64,000 nt of DNA, from positions 31,001-95,000 of the forward strand of contig CAUYUJ010000867.1 in NCBI GenBank assembly GCA_963575745.1. Reading direction: 5' to 3'. The DNA comes from Prorocentrum cordatum (taxonomy: Eukaryota > Sar > Dinophyceae > Prorocentrales > Prorocentraceae). Made by a program: the position numbers and the translations under genes. Positions 21,141-32,604 of this stretch are shown one piece after another. Positions within the stretch are counted from its first letter, which is position 1, and the number at the start of each line of letters is the position of its first letter. The notes under the pieces were generated by a model. That model had not been told where the DNA came from. It was given only the letters and a program-made list of their open reading frames with translations, and searched no databases.

Positions 21141-21780
21141 AACCAGGTTACCAACGGGAGCCTCGTAGATCTCTTTGCCTTCTGCAGCGCTCATCGTAAT
21201 ACATGGAAAGAGCTTTAAGCGTTAGCTGTTAATATAAATTAAAGATTAATGTCGGTTCCTCTAAGTCTTTATCATCAATAGTGTAGTTTGAGCCCTAACA
21301 ATTGCACCATTAAGCGCGCGACAATTCACCGCAGAGGATAAAAATCTGAAATTCGAAAATTTCTCAGAATCTCCGAAATCTTGGTAGCGTTCAAAACCCG
21401 GAGAGCGAAGAGACGCTTCGGGGGATTTGGTAGCGTTGCCGGAGAGCTCACTTCTTTTCTGGTCGGGCCGACCAACTAGGAGCAGGCGGTGAACCGTCAA
21501 CCAGGTTACCGCCGGGAGCCTCGCAGAGCTCCTTGGATCGATGTCTATGCCGACCTCGTCCTATGCGGATGGGGGGGGGACAGGAGGGCGATGCAACGCG
21601 ACCCCAGACCCAGAGAAGAGGCCTGCCGAGAGGGCCCGAGACGATTCCAAGATGACCCCCAAGAGACATACATATGTTCCTCGTGTTGCTTTCGCCTCTT
21701 CATATATTCCTCCATCGTAATGTGCACCTGGGTGCCGATGGTAAACCATCAACCTTGACTGATCTCAGGCGTTAAGTGAT
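21105..21780 (-). repeat. Reverse-oriented hairpins and fragments
   Basis: Reverse copies of the hairpin occur at about 21113-21160 (decayed), 21486-21520 (GGCGGTGAACCGTCAACC..GGTTACCGCCGGG, good) and 21734-21760 (partial). The 21270-21470 stretch resembles a reversed family C/B boundary (GGTAGCGTTCAAAACCCGG). The region 21540-21730 between two hairpins is not recognised. An ORF across it has no family signal. Confidence 0.5.
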
Positions 21781-22365
21781 ATCCGATTGCTGTGCTGCAA
21801 AGTTCTATAGCTCATCTGCAGCGTGTAGAAAATACCATCAGGGAGAAAATAGCAGAGTACAAATCTCTCTTTGGCATCTGCCCTCACAACAGACCCGAAC
21901 CAAGCGTCTAGATGCTTCTTGGCTCATGATGTCCTTCTGATTTTTCGGCCGAAGAGCTGTCGAGCTGCTCTGCAGCTGGAGTTCCGTGAAGAAATTCACA
22001 ATCGTTTGGGAAACATATCGGTCCAATACGAATAGTTTTGTGACCTAGCTCGGGTAGCAGAACGAATTCAGACCTCTAATGCAACAGACGAGCGCTCGTT
22101 CTGCTTCTGGATCGGTTCCTGTGCGTATCAGCTCTGTAGCTCTTCTAGAAATTCAATAAAGAAAATGGGCAACATCGGTCAAGACCAAGCTCGAGTAGCA
22201 GACAGAGTTCAGACTCCTAGATGCAACAGACGGTCTGATGATTCCGAATCATTTTCTGTGCGTATGAGCTCTGTAGCTCTCCTACAGCCCGAGTTAAGTG
22301 CGAAAACGGAGCAGCATCTCTTCAGATGACTGGAGCGATGCATATAGTTTCGCGGACCTAGCTCG
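21781..22365 (-). repeat. Inverted, decayed family A monomers
   Basis: Reverse-orientation phrases such as AGACCGAGTTCAGACCTC, GTATGAGCTCTGTAGCTCTC and CTACAGCCCGAGTTAAGT recur. The left part (21781-22020) is poorly matched, with nothing recognisable in it. Confidence 0.45.
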
Positions 22366-25300
22366 AGTAGCAGACCGAGTTCAGACCTCTGGATGCAACA
22401 GACGAACGCGCCTGATTATTCTGCATCGGTTTCTGTGCGTATCAGCTCTGTAGCTCCCCTAGCTCTCGAGTTGAGTACAGAAAACCGACAGTCCCTGTCG
22501 AGATGACTCTGGCGATACGAATAGTTTTTCGGACCTAGCTCGTGTATCAGACCGATTTCAGACCCCTCGATGCGACAAGCGGACGCGCCTGATGTCTCCG
22601 AATCGGTATTGAAATTACCAGCCCTGTAGCCCCCCTACAGCCCGAGTGAAGTACAGAAAACCCACAGCACCTCTCAAGATGACTCGTATTGTACCTAGCT
22701 CGAGCAGCAGACCGAGTTCAGGCCTCTGGTTGCAACAGACGAACGCGCCTGATGATTCTAAATCGGTTTCTGTAAGTATCAGCTCTGTAGCTGTCCTACA
22801 GCTCGAGTTTAAGTACGAAGCACCGACAACGCGTATCAAGATGACTCGAAACAGCCGATCCCGCCTGTGCGCTTTTTGGCAGTAAAAGGTACCCGATCGA
22901 GCTGAGATCAAGAAGGCGAGCGGGAATAATATCGAATATCATGGGAAAAAATACTAGAGCTCTAACGATTGGTTGAATTTCGAGAACAAAATTTTCAACC
23001 AACCAAAAGTCACCAAAAGGTCAGTCGAGATTTTTCTTGCCAGCTAGCTCTCCAGCGCCCCGGAATTACTGGGAACCGGCGGTAAACCGTCAACATGGTT
23101 GCCGCCGGGAACTTCGTATAGCTCTTTTCTTGCACGGCAATCCTCGGAACACATTAAGAAAGCTCCTGGAGCGAGAAACGGAAAACTAGAACAATCACGT
23201 TTTTCTGTTGTTATCCAACGTCAGTTGCTCCAAGTGTTTTGATCGTAATACTGCACCTTTGGACTTGAGAATTTGATTGGCAGACGCGGCATAACCCACT
23301 ACAGGTGCGAAAAACCTGGTTTCTCAAAATGAATTGTCCAATATCTTTCAAATCTTAAGAAAAGCGACCCAAAGTCACCACATTGTCTCTTCTCGTCGGG
23401 TCGATCAACTAGCTCCACCCCGCGCCGGAATTCCTCTAGCTTCGCGATGCCGAAGAGCTCTACGAGGTACTCTTAAGCTTCCAGCAACTAGCTACGGGAA
23501 GCTCTACGAGTTACTGTTCATCTTACCAGGGATACCTCGTAGAGCTCTTCGGCAACGATGAACTAGAGGAATTCCGGCGCGGGGTGGAGCTAGTACCTCG
23601 TGAAGCTTTTCGGCATCGTTCAGCTAGAGGAATTCCGGCGCGGGGTGGAGCTAGTAACTCGTAGAGCTTCCCTTAGCTAGTTGCTGGAAGCTTAAGAGTA
23701 CCTCGTAGAGCTCTTCGGCATCGATGAGCTAGAGAATTTCCGGCGCGGGGTGCAGCTAGTAGCTCGTAGAGCTTCCCGTAGCTAGTTGATGGAAGCTTAA
23801 GAGAAATTCCCGGAGAGCTCTCTGAGAGCTAGAGGGTTTAGATTAGAAGCCGGACGGTGGTGGTGCCTGCCAGGAGCTCCTCCACGGCGGTCCAGAGTCC
23901 TCGCAGCGACTCGCCCGGGGTCGCAGCAGGTCCGGGAGCGCTTCCGGCGCGCGTTCACGCGTGCCTGCGCGCGTGCAGGCACGCATGGAAGCGTGCCTGG
24001 CAGCGCTTTCGAAGCGCTTCAAGGGAGCCCCCAGCGCTCTCCAGGAAAGATTTCCCGTCCCCGAGGGTCTCTCCGCTCTCCGGGTTTTGGACGCTACCAA
24101 GTTCCGGGGCGCTGGAGAGCTAGTTGGCAATAAAAATCTCGACGGACCTTTTGGTGACTTTTGGTCGGTTGAAAATACCTCGTAGAGCTCTTCGTTATCG
24201 ATGAGCGAGAGGAATTCCGGCGCGGGGTGGAGCTAGTTGGCCCACCCGACCAGAAAGGACAAAGTGATAACTTTTGGTCGGTTTTCCCAAGATTTGAGAG
24301 ATATTTGACCATTTATTTTGAGAAAGCAGATTTTTACGCTGAACATCTGCATATAAGTTTCATTCTGAGAGCAGCTCAGCTCCCCTGATGCATTTTCTTA
24401 TGAGTTGACTTCCAGGAACCGAGCTATCATGAACATCGAAAAAAGCAAAAATCCAGATTCAAGAAAATCTTCATTTTATTATTGTATTTCGATTCTGAGC
24501 TCTCTTACCCGTGCAAGGAGCTCTAAGAGGTTCCCAGCGTTGACCAGGTTGACGATTCACCACCGGCGCCAGTTTTGTTTTCGAAATTCAACAATTTGTT
24601 TGAGCTCTAGTATTTTTTCCCACCATATTCGATCTTTTTCCCGCTCGCCATCTTGATCTCAGCTCGATCGGATACCGTTTACTGCCAAAAAGCGTTGCGG
24701 CGGGATCGGCCGCCGTTTCGAGTCATCTTAACACGCGTTGACGGTTTTTTGTGCTTAACTCGAGCTGTACAGCAGCTACAGAGCTGATGCTTACAGAAAC
24801 CGATTCAGAATCATTAGGCGCGTTCGTGAGTTGCATCTAGAGGTCTGAACTCGGTCTGCTACTTCAGCTAGGTCCGCGACACTATTTGATTATTCGAGTC
24901 ACTCTGACAGGTGCTGTCGGTTTTCTGTACTTAACTCGGGCTGTAGGAGAGCTACAGAGCTGGTATTCACAGAAACCGATTCATAACCATCAGGCGCGTC
25001 TGTAACTGGCATCTAGAGGTCTAAGCTCGGTCTACTACTCGAGCTAGGTCGCGAAACTATTCGTATTCTACGGATTTTGTTGGCGGATACTGTCGATTTT
25101 CGGTGTAGAGGAGCTACAGAGCTGATACGTATACGTAACCGATTCGAAATCATCAGGCGCGTTTGTCAGTTACATCTAGAGGTCTGAACTCGGTCTGCTA
25201 CTCGAGCTAGGTTCGCAAAACTATTCGTATTCTTTGAGATATCTTGACAGGTGCTGTCGGTTTTCAGTACTTATGGTACTCACAGAAACCGCTTCAGAAT

Positions 25301-25687
25301 CATCAGGCGCGCTTGTCTGTTGCATCGAGAGGTCTGAACTAGGTCTGCTACTCGAGCCAGGTCCGCGAAACCATTTGTATTCGTCGAGTTCTCCAAACAG
25401 GCGCTGTCGGTGTTCTGTACTTAACTCGAGCTTTAGCATAGCTACAGAGCTTGTACGCACACATACTGGATTCAAAAATCACAGGCGCGTTCGTCTGAAG
25501 CACCCAGAGCTCTGAACTCAGTCTGCGACTCGAGCTAGGTCGCAAAACTATTCGTATTGGACCGATTTTCCTTCGAAATGACGGTGAAATTCTTCACCTA
25601 ACGAGCTCTTTGGCACATGAATGAGATGGAAATCATGAGGTGCCGCTGGGCTGGATCTGTTCGGCACAACAATAGGAGGGGAATTAT
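22366..25687. repeat. Tandem segmental duplication, copy 1 (about 3.32 kb)
   Basis: Matches 25688-29008 base for base apart from scattered substitutions and small indels, with an offset of 3320-3324. Contents in order: reversed family A monomers (to about 23065), a reversed hairpin (CCGGCGGTAA at 23076-23085, TTGCCGCCGG at 23099-23108), reversed family B, a stutter of A and B left ends (23460-23800), family C (23810-24100), a short A leader, one B unit ending near 24560, and a plus-oriented family A unit to 25687. The ORFs in it are repeated in copy 2 and carry no gene signal. Confidence 0.8.
23460..23800 (+). repeat. Stuttered left ends of families A and B
   Basis: Five left-end fragments in a row, each starting (A)CCTCGTAGAGCTCTTCGG or AACTCGTAGAGCTTCCC. 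Several stop at GGAGCTAGT, where the next begins. They look like serial insertions or slippage at the internal site GAGCTAG^TTGG. Matching right-side junctions (CCAG followed by TTGGCCGACC) are seen at 33733 and 34757. Confidence 0.6.
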
Positions 25688-28600
25688 CTCGTAGCAGACC
25701 GAGTTCAGACCTCTGGATGCAACAGACGAGCGCGCCTGATTATTCTGCATCGGTTTCTGTGCGTATCAGCTCTGTAGCTCCCCTAGCTCTCGAGTTAAGT
25801 ACAGAAAACCGACAGTCCCTGTCGAGATGACTCTGGCGATACGAATAGTTTTTCGGACCTAGCTCGTGTATCAGACCGATTTCAGACCTCTCGATGCGAC
25901 AAGCGGACGCGCCTGACGTCTCCGAATCGGTATTGCAATTACCAGCCCTGTAGCCCCCCTACAGCCCGAGTGAAGTACAGAACACCGACAGCACCTCTCA
26001 AGATGACTCGTATTGTACCTAGCTCGAGCAGCAGACCGAGTTCAGGCCTCTGGATGCAACAGACGAACGCGCCTGATGATTCTAAATCGGTTTCTGTAAG
26101 TATCAGCTCTGTAGCTGTCCTACAGCTCGAGGTAAGTACGAAACACCGACAACGCGTATCAAGATGACTCGAAACAGCCGATCCCGCCTGTGCGCTTTTT
26201 GGCAGTAAAAGGTACCCGATCGAGCTGAGATCAAGACGGCGAGCGGGAATAAGATCGAATATCATGGAAAAAATACTAGAGCTCTAACGAATGGTTGAAT
26301 TTTGAGAATAAAATTTTCAACCGACCAAAAGTCACCAAAAGGTCCGTCGAGATTTTTCTTGCCAACTAGCTCTCCAGCGCCCCGGAATTACTGGGAACCG
26401 GCGGTAAGAGGTCAACATGGTTGCCGCCGGGAACTTCGTATAGCTCTTTTCTTGCACGGCAATCCTCGGAACACATTAGGAAAGCTTCTGGAGCGAGAAA
26501 CGAAAAACTCGAAAAATCACGTTTTTCTGTTTTTATCCAACGTCGGTTGCTCCAAGTGTTTTGATAGTGATACTGCACCTACGGACTTCAGAATTTGACT
26601 GGCAGACGCGGCATAACCCACTACAGGTGCGAAAAATCTGGTTTCTCAAAATGAATTTTCAATATCTTTCAAATCTTAGGAAAACCGACCCAAAGTCACC
26701 ACATTGTCTCTTCTCGTCGGGTCGATCAACTAGCTCCACCCCGCGCCGGAATTCCTCAAGCTTCACGATGCCGAAGAGCTCTACGAGGTACTCTTAAGCT
26801 CTAGCAACTAGCTAAGGGAAGCTCTACGAGTTACTGTTCATCTTACCAGGGATACCTCGTAGAGCTCTTCGGCAACGATGAGCTAGAGGAATTCCGGCGC
26901 GGGGTGGAGCTGGTACCTCGTGGAGCTTTTTCGGCATCGATGAGCTAGAGGAATTCCGGCGCGGGGTGTAGCTAGTAACTCGTAGAGCTTCCCTTAGCTA
27001 GTTGCTGGAAGCTTAAGAGTACCTCGTAGAGCTCTTCGGCATCGATGAGCTAGAGGAATTCAGGCGCGGGGTGCAGCTAGTAACTCGTAGAGCTTCCCGT
27101 AGCTAGTTGCTGGAAGCTTAAGGGTAATTCCCGGAGAGCTCTCTGAGAGCTAGAGGGTTTAGATTAGAAGCCGGACGGTGGTGGTGCCTGCCAGGAGCTC
27201 CTCCACGGCGGTCCAGAGTCCTCGCAGCGACTCGCCCGGGGTCGCAGCAGGTCCGGGAGCGCTTCCGGCACGCGTCCACGCGTGCCTGCGCGCGTGCAGG
27301 CACGCATGGAAGCGTGCCTGGCAGCGCTTTCGAAGCGCTTCAAGGGAGCCCCCAGAGCTCTCCAGGAAAGATTTCCCGTCACCGAGGGTCTCTCCGCTCT
27401 CCGGGTTTTGGACGCTACCAAGTTCCCGGGCGCTGGAGAGCTAGTTGGCAAGAAAAATCTCGACGGACCTTTTGGTGACTTTTGGTCGGTTGAAAATTCC
27501 TCGTAGAGCTCTTCGTTATCGATGAGCTTGAGGAATTCCGGCGCGGGGTGGAGCTAGTTGGCCCACCCGACCAGAAAGGACAAAGTGATAACTTTTGGTC
27601 GGTTTTCCCAAGATTTGAGAGATATTTGACCATTTATTTTGAGAAAGCAGATTTTTACGCTGAGCATTTGCATATAAGCTTCATTCTGAGAGCAGCTCAG
27701 CTCCCCAGATGCATTTTATTATGAGTTGACTTCCAGGAACCGAGCTATCATGAACATCGAAAAAAATGCAAAAATCCAGATTTAAGAAAATCTTCATTTT
27801 ATTATTGTATTTCGATTCTGAGCTCTCTTACCCGTGCAAGGAGCTCTACGAGGTTCCCGGCGTTGACCAGGTTGACGATTCACCACCGGCGCCAGTTTTG
27901 TTTTCGAAATTCAACAATTTGTTTGAGCTCTAGTATTTTTTCCCACCATATTCGATCTTATTCCCGCTCGCCATCTTGATCTCAGCTCGATCGGATACCG
28001 TTTACTGCCAAAAAGCGTTGCGACGGGATCGGCCGTTTCGAGTCATCTTAACACGCGTTGACTTTTTTTTGTACTTAACTCGAGCTGTACAGCAGCTACA
28101 GAGCTGATGCTTACAGAAACCGATTCAGAATTATTAGGCGCGTTCGTGAGTTGCATCTAGAGGTCTGAACTCGGTCTGCTACTTCAGCTAAATCCGCGAC
28201 ACTATGTGATTGTTCGAGTCATCTTGACAGGTGCTGTCGGTTTTCTATACTTAACTCGGGCTGTAGGAGAGCTACAGAGCTGGTGTTCACAGAAACCGAT
28301 TCATAATCATCAGGCGCGTCTGTAACTGGCATCTAGAGGTCTAAACTCGGTCTACTACTCGAGCTAGGTCGCGAAACTATTCGTATTCTACGGATTTTGT
28401 TGGCGGATACTGTCGATTTTCGGTGTAGAGGAGCTACAGAGCTGATGCGCATACGTAACCGATTCAAAATCATCAGGTGCGTTCGTCAGTTACATCTAGA
28501 GGTCTGAACTCGGTCTGCTACTCGAGCTAGGTCCGCAAAACTATTCGTATTCTTTGAGGTATCTTGACAGGTGCTGTCGGTTTTCAGTACTTATGGTACT

Positions 28601-29008
28601 CACAGAAACCGCTTCAGAATCAGCAGGCGCGCTTGTCTGTTGCATCGAGAGGTCTGAACTAGGTCTGCTACTCGAGCCAGGTCCGCGAAACCATTTGTAT
28701 TCGTCGAGTTCTCCAAACAGGCGCTGTCGGTGTTCTGTACTTAACCCGAGCTTTAGCATAGCTACAGAGCTTGTACGCACACATACTGGATTCAAAATCC
28801 CAGGCGCGTTCGTCTGAAGCATCCAGAGCTCTGAACTAAGTCTGCGACTCGAGCTAGGTCGCAAAACTATTCGTATTGGACCGATTTTCCTTCGAAACGA
28901 CGGTGAATTTCTTCACCTAACGAGCTCTTTGGCACATAAATGAGATGGAAATCATGAGGCGCCGCTGGGCTGGATCTGTTCAGCACAACAATAGGAAGGG
29001 AATTATCA
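25688..29008. repeat. Tandem segmental duplication, copy 2
   Basis: Second copy of the 3.32-kb block; the junction is within GGGGAATTATCTCGTAGCAG at about 25680-25690. Differences from copy 1 include GTAAGAGGTCAAC instead of GTAAACCGTCAAC in the reversed hairpin loop (26399-26435). The 27800-29008 part also resembles 34980-36180, so this type of unit had spread before the duplication. Confidence 0.8.
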
Positions 29009-29560
29009 GCGGCAGTCGTATCTAGACGCCTGAGATCAGTCTTTCTATCAGCGCTCGGACGGTTGACGGTTTACCGCTGGCGCCCAGTTGACCCACCCGG
29101 CCCGGGCGGACAATGTGTGAACTTTGGGTCGGTTGGGCGAACTTTCTGAGAGATTTCAACATTCGTTTCGAGAGCCAGTATTTTTTCGCACCTGTAGTAC
29201 CTCGTAGAGCTCTTCGGCATCGATGAGCTAGAGGAATTCCGGCGCGGGGTGGAGCTAGTTGGCCGACCTGGCCCGGGCGGACAATGTGACGATTTTGGGT
29301 CGGTTAACCATTTATTTTGAGAAACGAGATTTTTTGCACTTGTGAAAGACTATGAGAGCCTCTGCGTCCTAATATGAGCTCCGTAGGCGCACTTCTACTA
29401 TCGAAACACTTGGCGGAACCAACTTCATTTCGACATGGAAATTACAACGGAAAATACAAAAATCAAGATTTAAAGAAAATCTTCTGTCACGTTTTCTGCT
29501 TTGATTCTGAGCTCTCTAGTGCGTGCGAGGAGCTCTACGAGGTTCCCGGCGGTGACCAGG
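29009..29560 (+). repeat. Half hairpin, family B units and left hairpin arm
   Basis: 29063-29089 is a right half hairpin (GGTTGACGGTTTACCGCTGG). Family B cores follow, with a left end at 29200 (CCTCGTAGAGCTCTTCGG). GAGCTCTACGAGG and CCGGCGGTGACCAGG at 29530-29560 form the left arm and part of the loop. The next base starts an inserted element. Confidence 0.6.
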
Positions 29561-29585
29561 CTGTACGCGTTGTGCGGACAGGTTT

Positions 29586-30377
29586 TTGTGCATACGCACG
29601 TATCGTACTCAACTGTCCATCTTGTTATTGCTTGTGATTTGCCTTCTTCTTGTTGAGCGAGCCCACGTTTTATATATGGAGTTTGTGTCATCTGAATTGT
29701 CAGGCGCGGATTTTGTTGCTTCAGATTGGACAGATACGGCGCTGTTTACTTCCGAGTTTCTCGCTTGTTTGTCTGCTCGTTTGTCTACGGTCGAAGTGTG
29801 TGTTAGTGATCTATATTGCCGTGTTCGCCCTTCGTACGGAGGTGAGTCTTGCCTGCATGAGCGAGACCAGCTGTATGGGCATGGTGTCAAAGTTTCTCAA
29901 TCGAAGTTGCGCCGCCTGAGGGCGAAACGTACCAGATATCGTTTGTGGTCCACGGCTCGGGGGCCAGATTCGTTGTCCCTTGTTCGCGCAGGCATTTGCG
30001 CGCCCAGATATTATCGGAATTTTTGTTCGGACGATTCTGAGGAAGAGGAATGGGTTGAGGACACTTGTGGAACACTGACTGATATGGATGCTGTTGAATT
30101 GGCTGGCAACTCTTTGTGTTCGCAGTGTTCCGATTGTGGGACTCAGACAGATCCCTGTGTTCACATTGAGTGTGGGACTCAGACTGATCGTTGTGTTCTC
30201 TTTGTTGGTGAGGAGGAGAAGGAGGAGTGTCATCGAGTGCACGTTGATCGGGGTGATGCTTCTCTCAGAATGAAGAGATATTGTTTCAAACGAGCGGAGG
30301 CTATCGAGAGTGCAAAGTTGCACACTTCAGAATTGCATGCGACCAACGGGAGTGCGGTGGAGAGTACCGCAGTTTGA
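29586..30377 (+). CDS. Unknown Cys-rich ORF of non-autonomous element
   Basis: 263 codons; the first ATG of the better-looking part is likely near 29676 (MEFVSSELSG). The preceding hydrophobic stretch is probably translated UTR. The middle is Arg-rich. A DSEEEEWVED acidic patch is followed by CSQCSDCGTQTD and a second CGTQTD about ten residues later, a short cysteine repeat. No known domain is recognised. The frame ends at TGA 30375-30377 just as a Gly-Ser repeat opens in another frame, so a frameshift is likely and the true protein may run on to 30832. Confidence 0.5.
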   Translation: MCIRTYRTQLSILLLLVICLLLVERAHVLYMEFVSSELSGADFVASDWTDTALFTSEFLACLSARLSTVEVCVSDLYCRVRPSYGGESCLHERDQLYGHGVKVSQSKLRRLRAKRTRYRLWSTARGPDSLSLVRAGICAPRYYRNFCSDDSEEEEWVEDTCGTLTDMDAVELAGNSLCSQCSDCGTQTDPCVHIECGTQTDRCVLFVGEEEKEECHRVHVDRGDASLRMKRYCFKRAEAIESAKLHTSELHATNGSAVESTAV

Positions 30378-30832
30378 GTACAGTTGATGCAGTCGGGAGT
30401 TCCAGTGCAGTCGGGAGTTCAACACTTGGGAGTGCAGTAGGAAGTTCCACAGTTCGGAGTTCCGCTGATGCAGTTGAGGATGCAGTTGGGAGTTCAACAG
30501 CTGGGAGTTCTGCAGTTGGGAGTTCAGCTGATGCAGTAGGGAGTTCCATGAATGGGAGTTCTGCAGATCGACCGAGTGAGACACGCTCTGAGTGCCAAGC
30601 TGCCAGGGACTGGGCCCTTGCCGGTGTCGATGTAAGGGCTCTTTGGCTTGAGCTACACCGACTCCCGACACAGGAGTTTCAGCGTAGGACTGAGGCTCTT
30701 AATGCATACAGGCTGCAATTGGGAATTGAAAGTTCCGAGGAGGATGATTCGCAACAAGGGGGTCCTCAGAGTTCTACTTCCAGGAGTGCATTGACGCGGA
30801 GCGGCAAGCAGCATCGGAAACGGCACAGATGA
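30281..30832 (+). CDS. Unknown Ser/Val repeat ORF, likely same protein
   Basis: 183 codons, first credible residues near 30370. It has about ten imperfect repeats of A-V-G-S-S, encoded by GCAGT(T/C)GGGAGTTC units, then a non-repetitive part (ARDWALAGVDVRALWLELHR, EFQRRTEALNAYRLQLGI) and a Lys/Arg tail. The non-repetitive C-terminus has the composition of a folded domain, but I do not recognise it. Stop TGA at 30830-30832, followed by a long 3' UTR. Confidence 0.5.
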   Translation: MFQTSGGYRECKVAHFRIACDQRECGGEYRSLSTVDAVGSSSAVGSSTLGSAVGSSTVRSSADAVEDAVGSSTAGSSAVGSSADAVGSSMNGSSADRPSETRSECQAARDWALAGVDVRALWLELHRLPTQEFQRRTEALNAYRLQLGIESSEEDDSQQGGPQSSTSRSALTRSGKQHRKRHR

Positions 30833-31334
30833 TGCACATGTGATTGATCCTGCACGCTTGATTTGTCATTGCGTTGCCTTTCTTCATGCCTGTGTGTGTT
30901 GTCGTGCATGCGTGTGTGTTGAATATGAGCTTCGCTTGATCCCTCAAAGTAGGTCATTCGTTGCTTCCTTGATTTGGGTGCTCATTGACCTTTGAACGTG
31001 ACTTTCCGTGATTTGTCACGTGGTGCCTCAAAGTAGGCCTTTGATCTAGTCGACACTACACTGCTTTTATTGTCAGTGGTGCTGAGACGGTAATCGCTAT
31101 GTGGTTACTGCATGGTCTCGCACTGCTTTGCTTCCCTCTTTCTACTTTTATTTGTCTTCTCGTGTGTTGGCAGTCTTGTGCATATCTGTACAGCTTCGCT
31201 GTTTGTTGCACCTCTGCTTTAATCTTTGCAGCTTCGCTGTCTTCCTGTACAGCTTCGCTGTTTAGGTTCTTTGTGTTTAGGCCTGCTCCCATGGGAGCTC
31301 GAACCGGCCTTCGCAAAAGACGCAAAAGACCAGG

Positions 31335-32400
31335 TTGCTACTGTCCCTCCTCGGGGAGCTCAGCGGCGACCTGGCCCGTCGGTGGCCTCCTCGAGCCGCG
31401 TTGTGTGGACAGGTTTTCTGTGCACACACGTATCGTACTCCACTGTGCATCTCGTGTACGGGCCGTCCCATATCTTCGGGTACTTCGTCGGCTGCGACGA
31501 CCTCCTCTCCGTGGGCCTACAGACGATAGGTGCCAGGTTCTCTGTTGTGTCAAGTGAGACAGCTCCTGTTGGAGCAGGTGCATAGGCCGCTTGCTTTGAT
31601 CGTACTCGTTGCATTTGTTATCTTGTACTTCCAGGCCGCTTGTTTTGTACTTGTTGCATTGTCTGCTTGTACTTCCAGGCCGCTTGTGATTGTGCTTGCC
31701 GCATTTGTTATCTAGTACGAGTTGCTCTCAGCACGCATCCAGTTTTGACTCTAGTTGCAGTTCGAGTTTCTTCAGTACTTTGACAGTTTTGTGACATCGG
31801 AGTATCTTGATATTGAGGTCTTTGGGCATCCGATTTCATATTTTGCCTCGAGTGAAGTTCAGAATTTATTGTACTTGATATTGAGGTCTTTGATATTGAG
31901 GTCATACGTCGCCTCGAGTGAAGTTCAGAACTCATTGCACTTGATTTCCACATACCTCGAGTTAGAACTATTGTGATTTGTCTTTGCGTTGCCTTTATTC
32001 ATGCCTGTGTGTGTTGTCGTGCATGCACGTGTGTTGAATAAGAGCTTCGCCTGATCTTCGCTTAGTTCGGAAAAGAGCCCGCATTCGCTCTAAGTAGTGG
32101 TGGGTGTCTTGGCTCACTCTGTATGTTGCGCGTTTAATTCGTTATCTAGTCCACATTTCGACGTTGTGTTTCACGTGCATGGTCTTCCAGTGGTGCTGAG
32201 ACGGTAATCGCTATATGTGGTGACTGCATGGTCTCGCATTGCTTTGAAGCGCACTCGCTTTTTTTTAGTTCTCTTAGTTTCGTGTTTGTCTCAGTGGTGT
32301 TGAGACGGTAATCGCTGTATAAACCAGTGCTTACTGTATGGTCTCTCACTGCTTCTAGCTTTGCTTCCATATCTATGGCCTGCATTGCTTCGCTCATTTC
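31335..32400 (+). mobile_element. Second, diverged copy of the same element type
   Basis: Shares with 29561 a 5' stretch: GCGTTGTGTGGACAGG, then CACACGTATCGTACTC. It also has 3'-type material (GTTGTCGTGCATGC, GAATAAGAGCTTCGC, TGGTGCTGAGACGGTAATCG three times). It lacks the Cys and Ser repeat ORFs. It starts where the tail and target duplication of the first copy end, so the two are head to tail. Its right edge runs into family A sequence near 32400 without a clear tail. Confidence 0.5.
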
Positions 32401-32520
32401 CTAAGATATTCCTTATTATTTCCGCTCGCCGTCTTGATCTCAGCTCGATCAGGTATCTTTTACGGCCAAAAAACACACGGGCGGGATCGGCTGTTTCGAG
32501 TCATCTTGACAGACGTTGTC

Positions 32521-32604
<84 letters not shown>

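Larger units (their letters stand above)
29561..31327 (+). mobile_element. PolyA-tailed element in hairpin, two-part ORF
   Basis: Inserted after GGTGACCAGG of a hairpin; GACCAGG recurs after its tail at 31328-31334, a probable 7-bp target duplication. Its 3' end has three CAGCTTCGCTGT motifs (about 31188-31262), a GCTCCCATGGGAGC palindrome inside GGCC..GGCC arms, and GCAAAAGACGCAAAAGACC, matching the tail of the LINE at 9653. It lacks endonuclease and RT motifs, so it is probably a non-autonomous partner moved by that LINE type. Its coding parts are listed separately. Confidence 0.65.
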
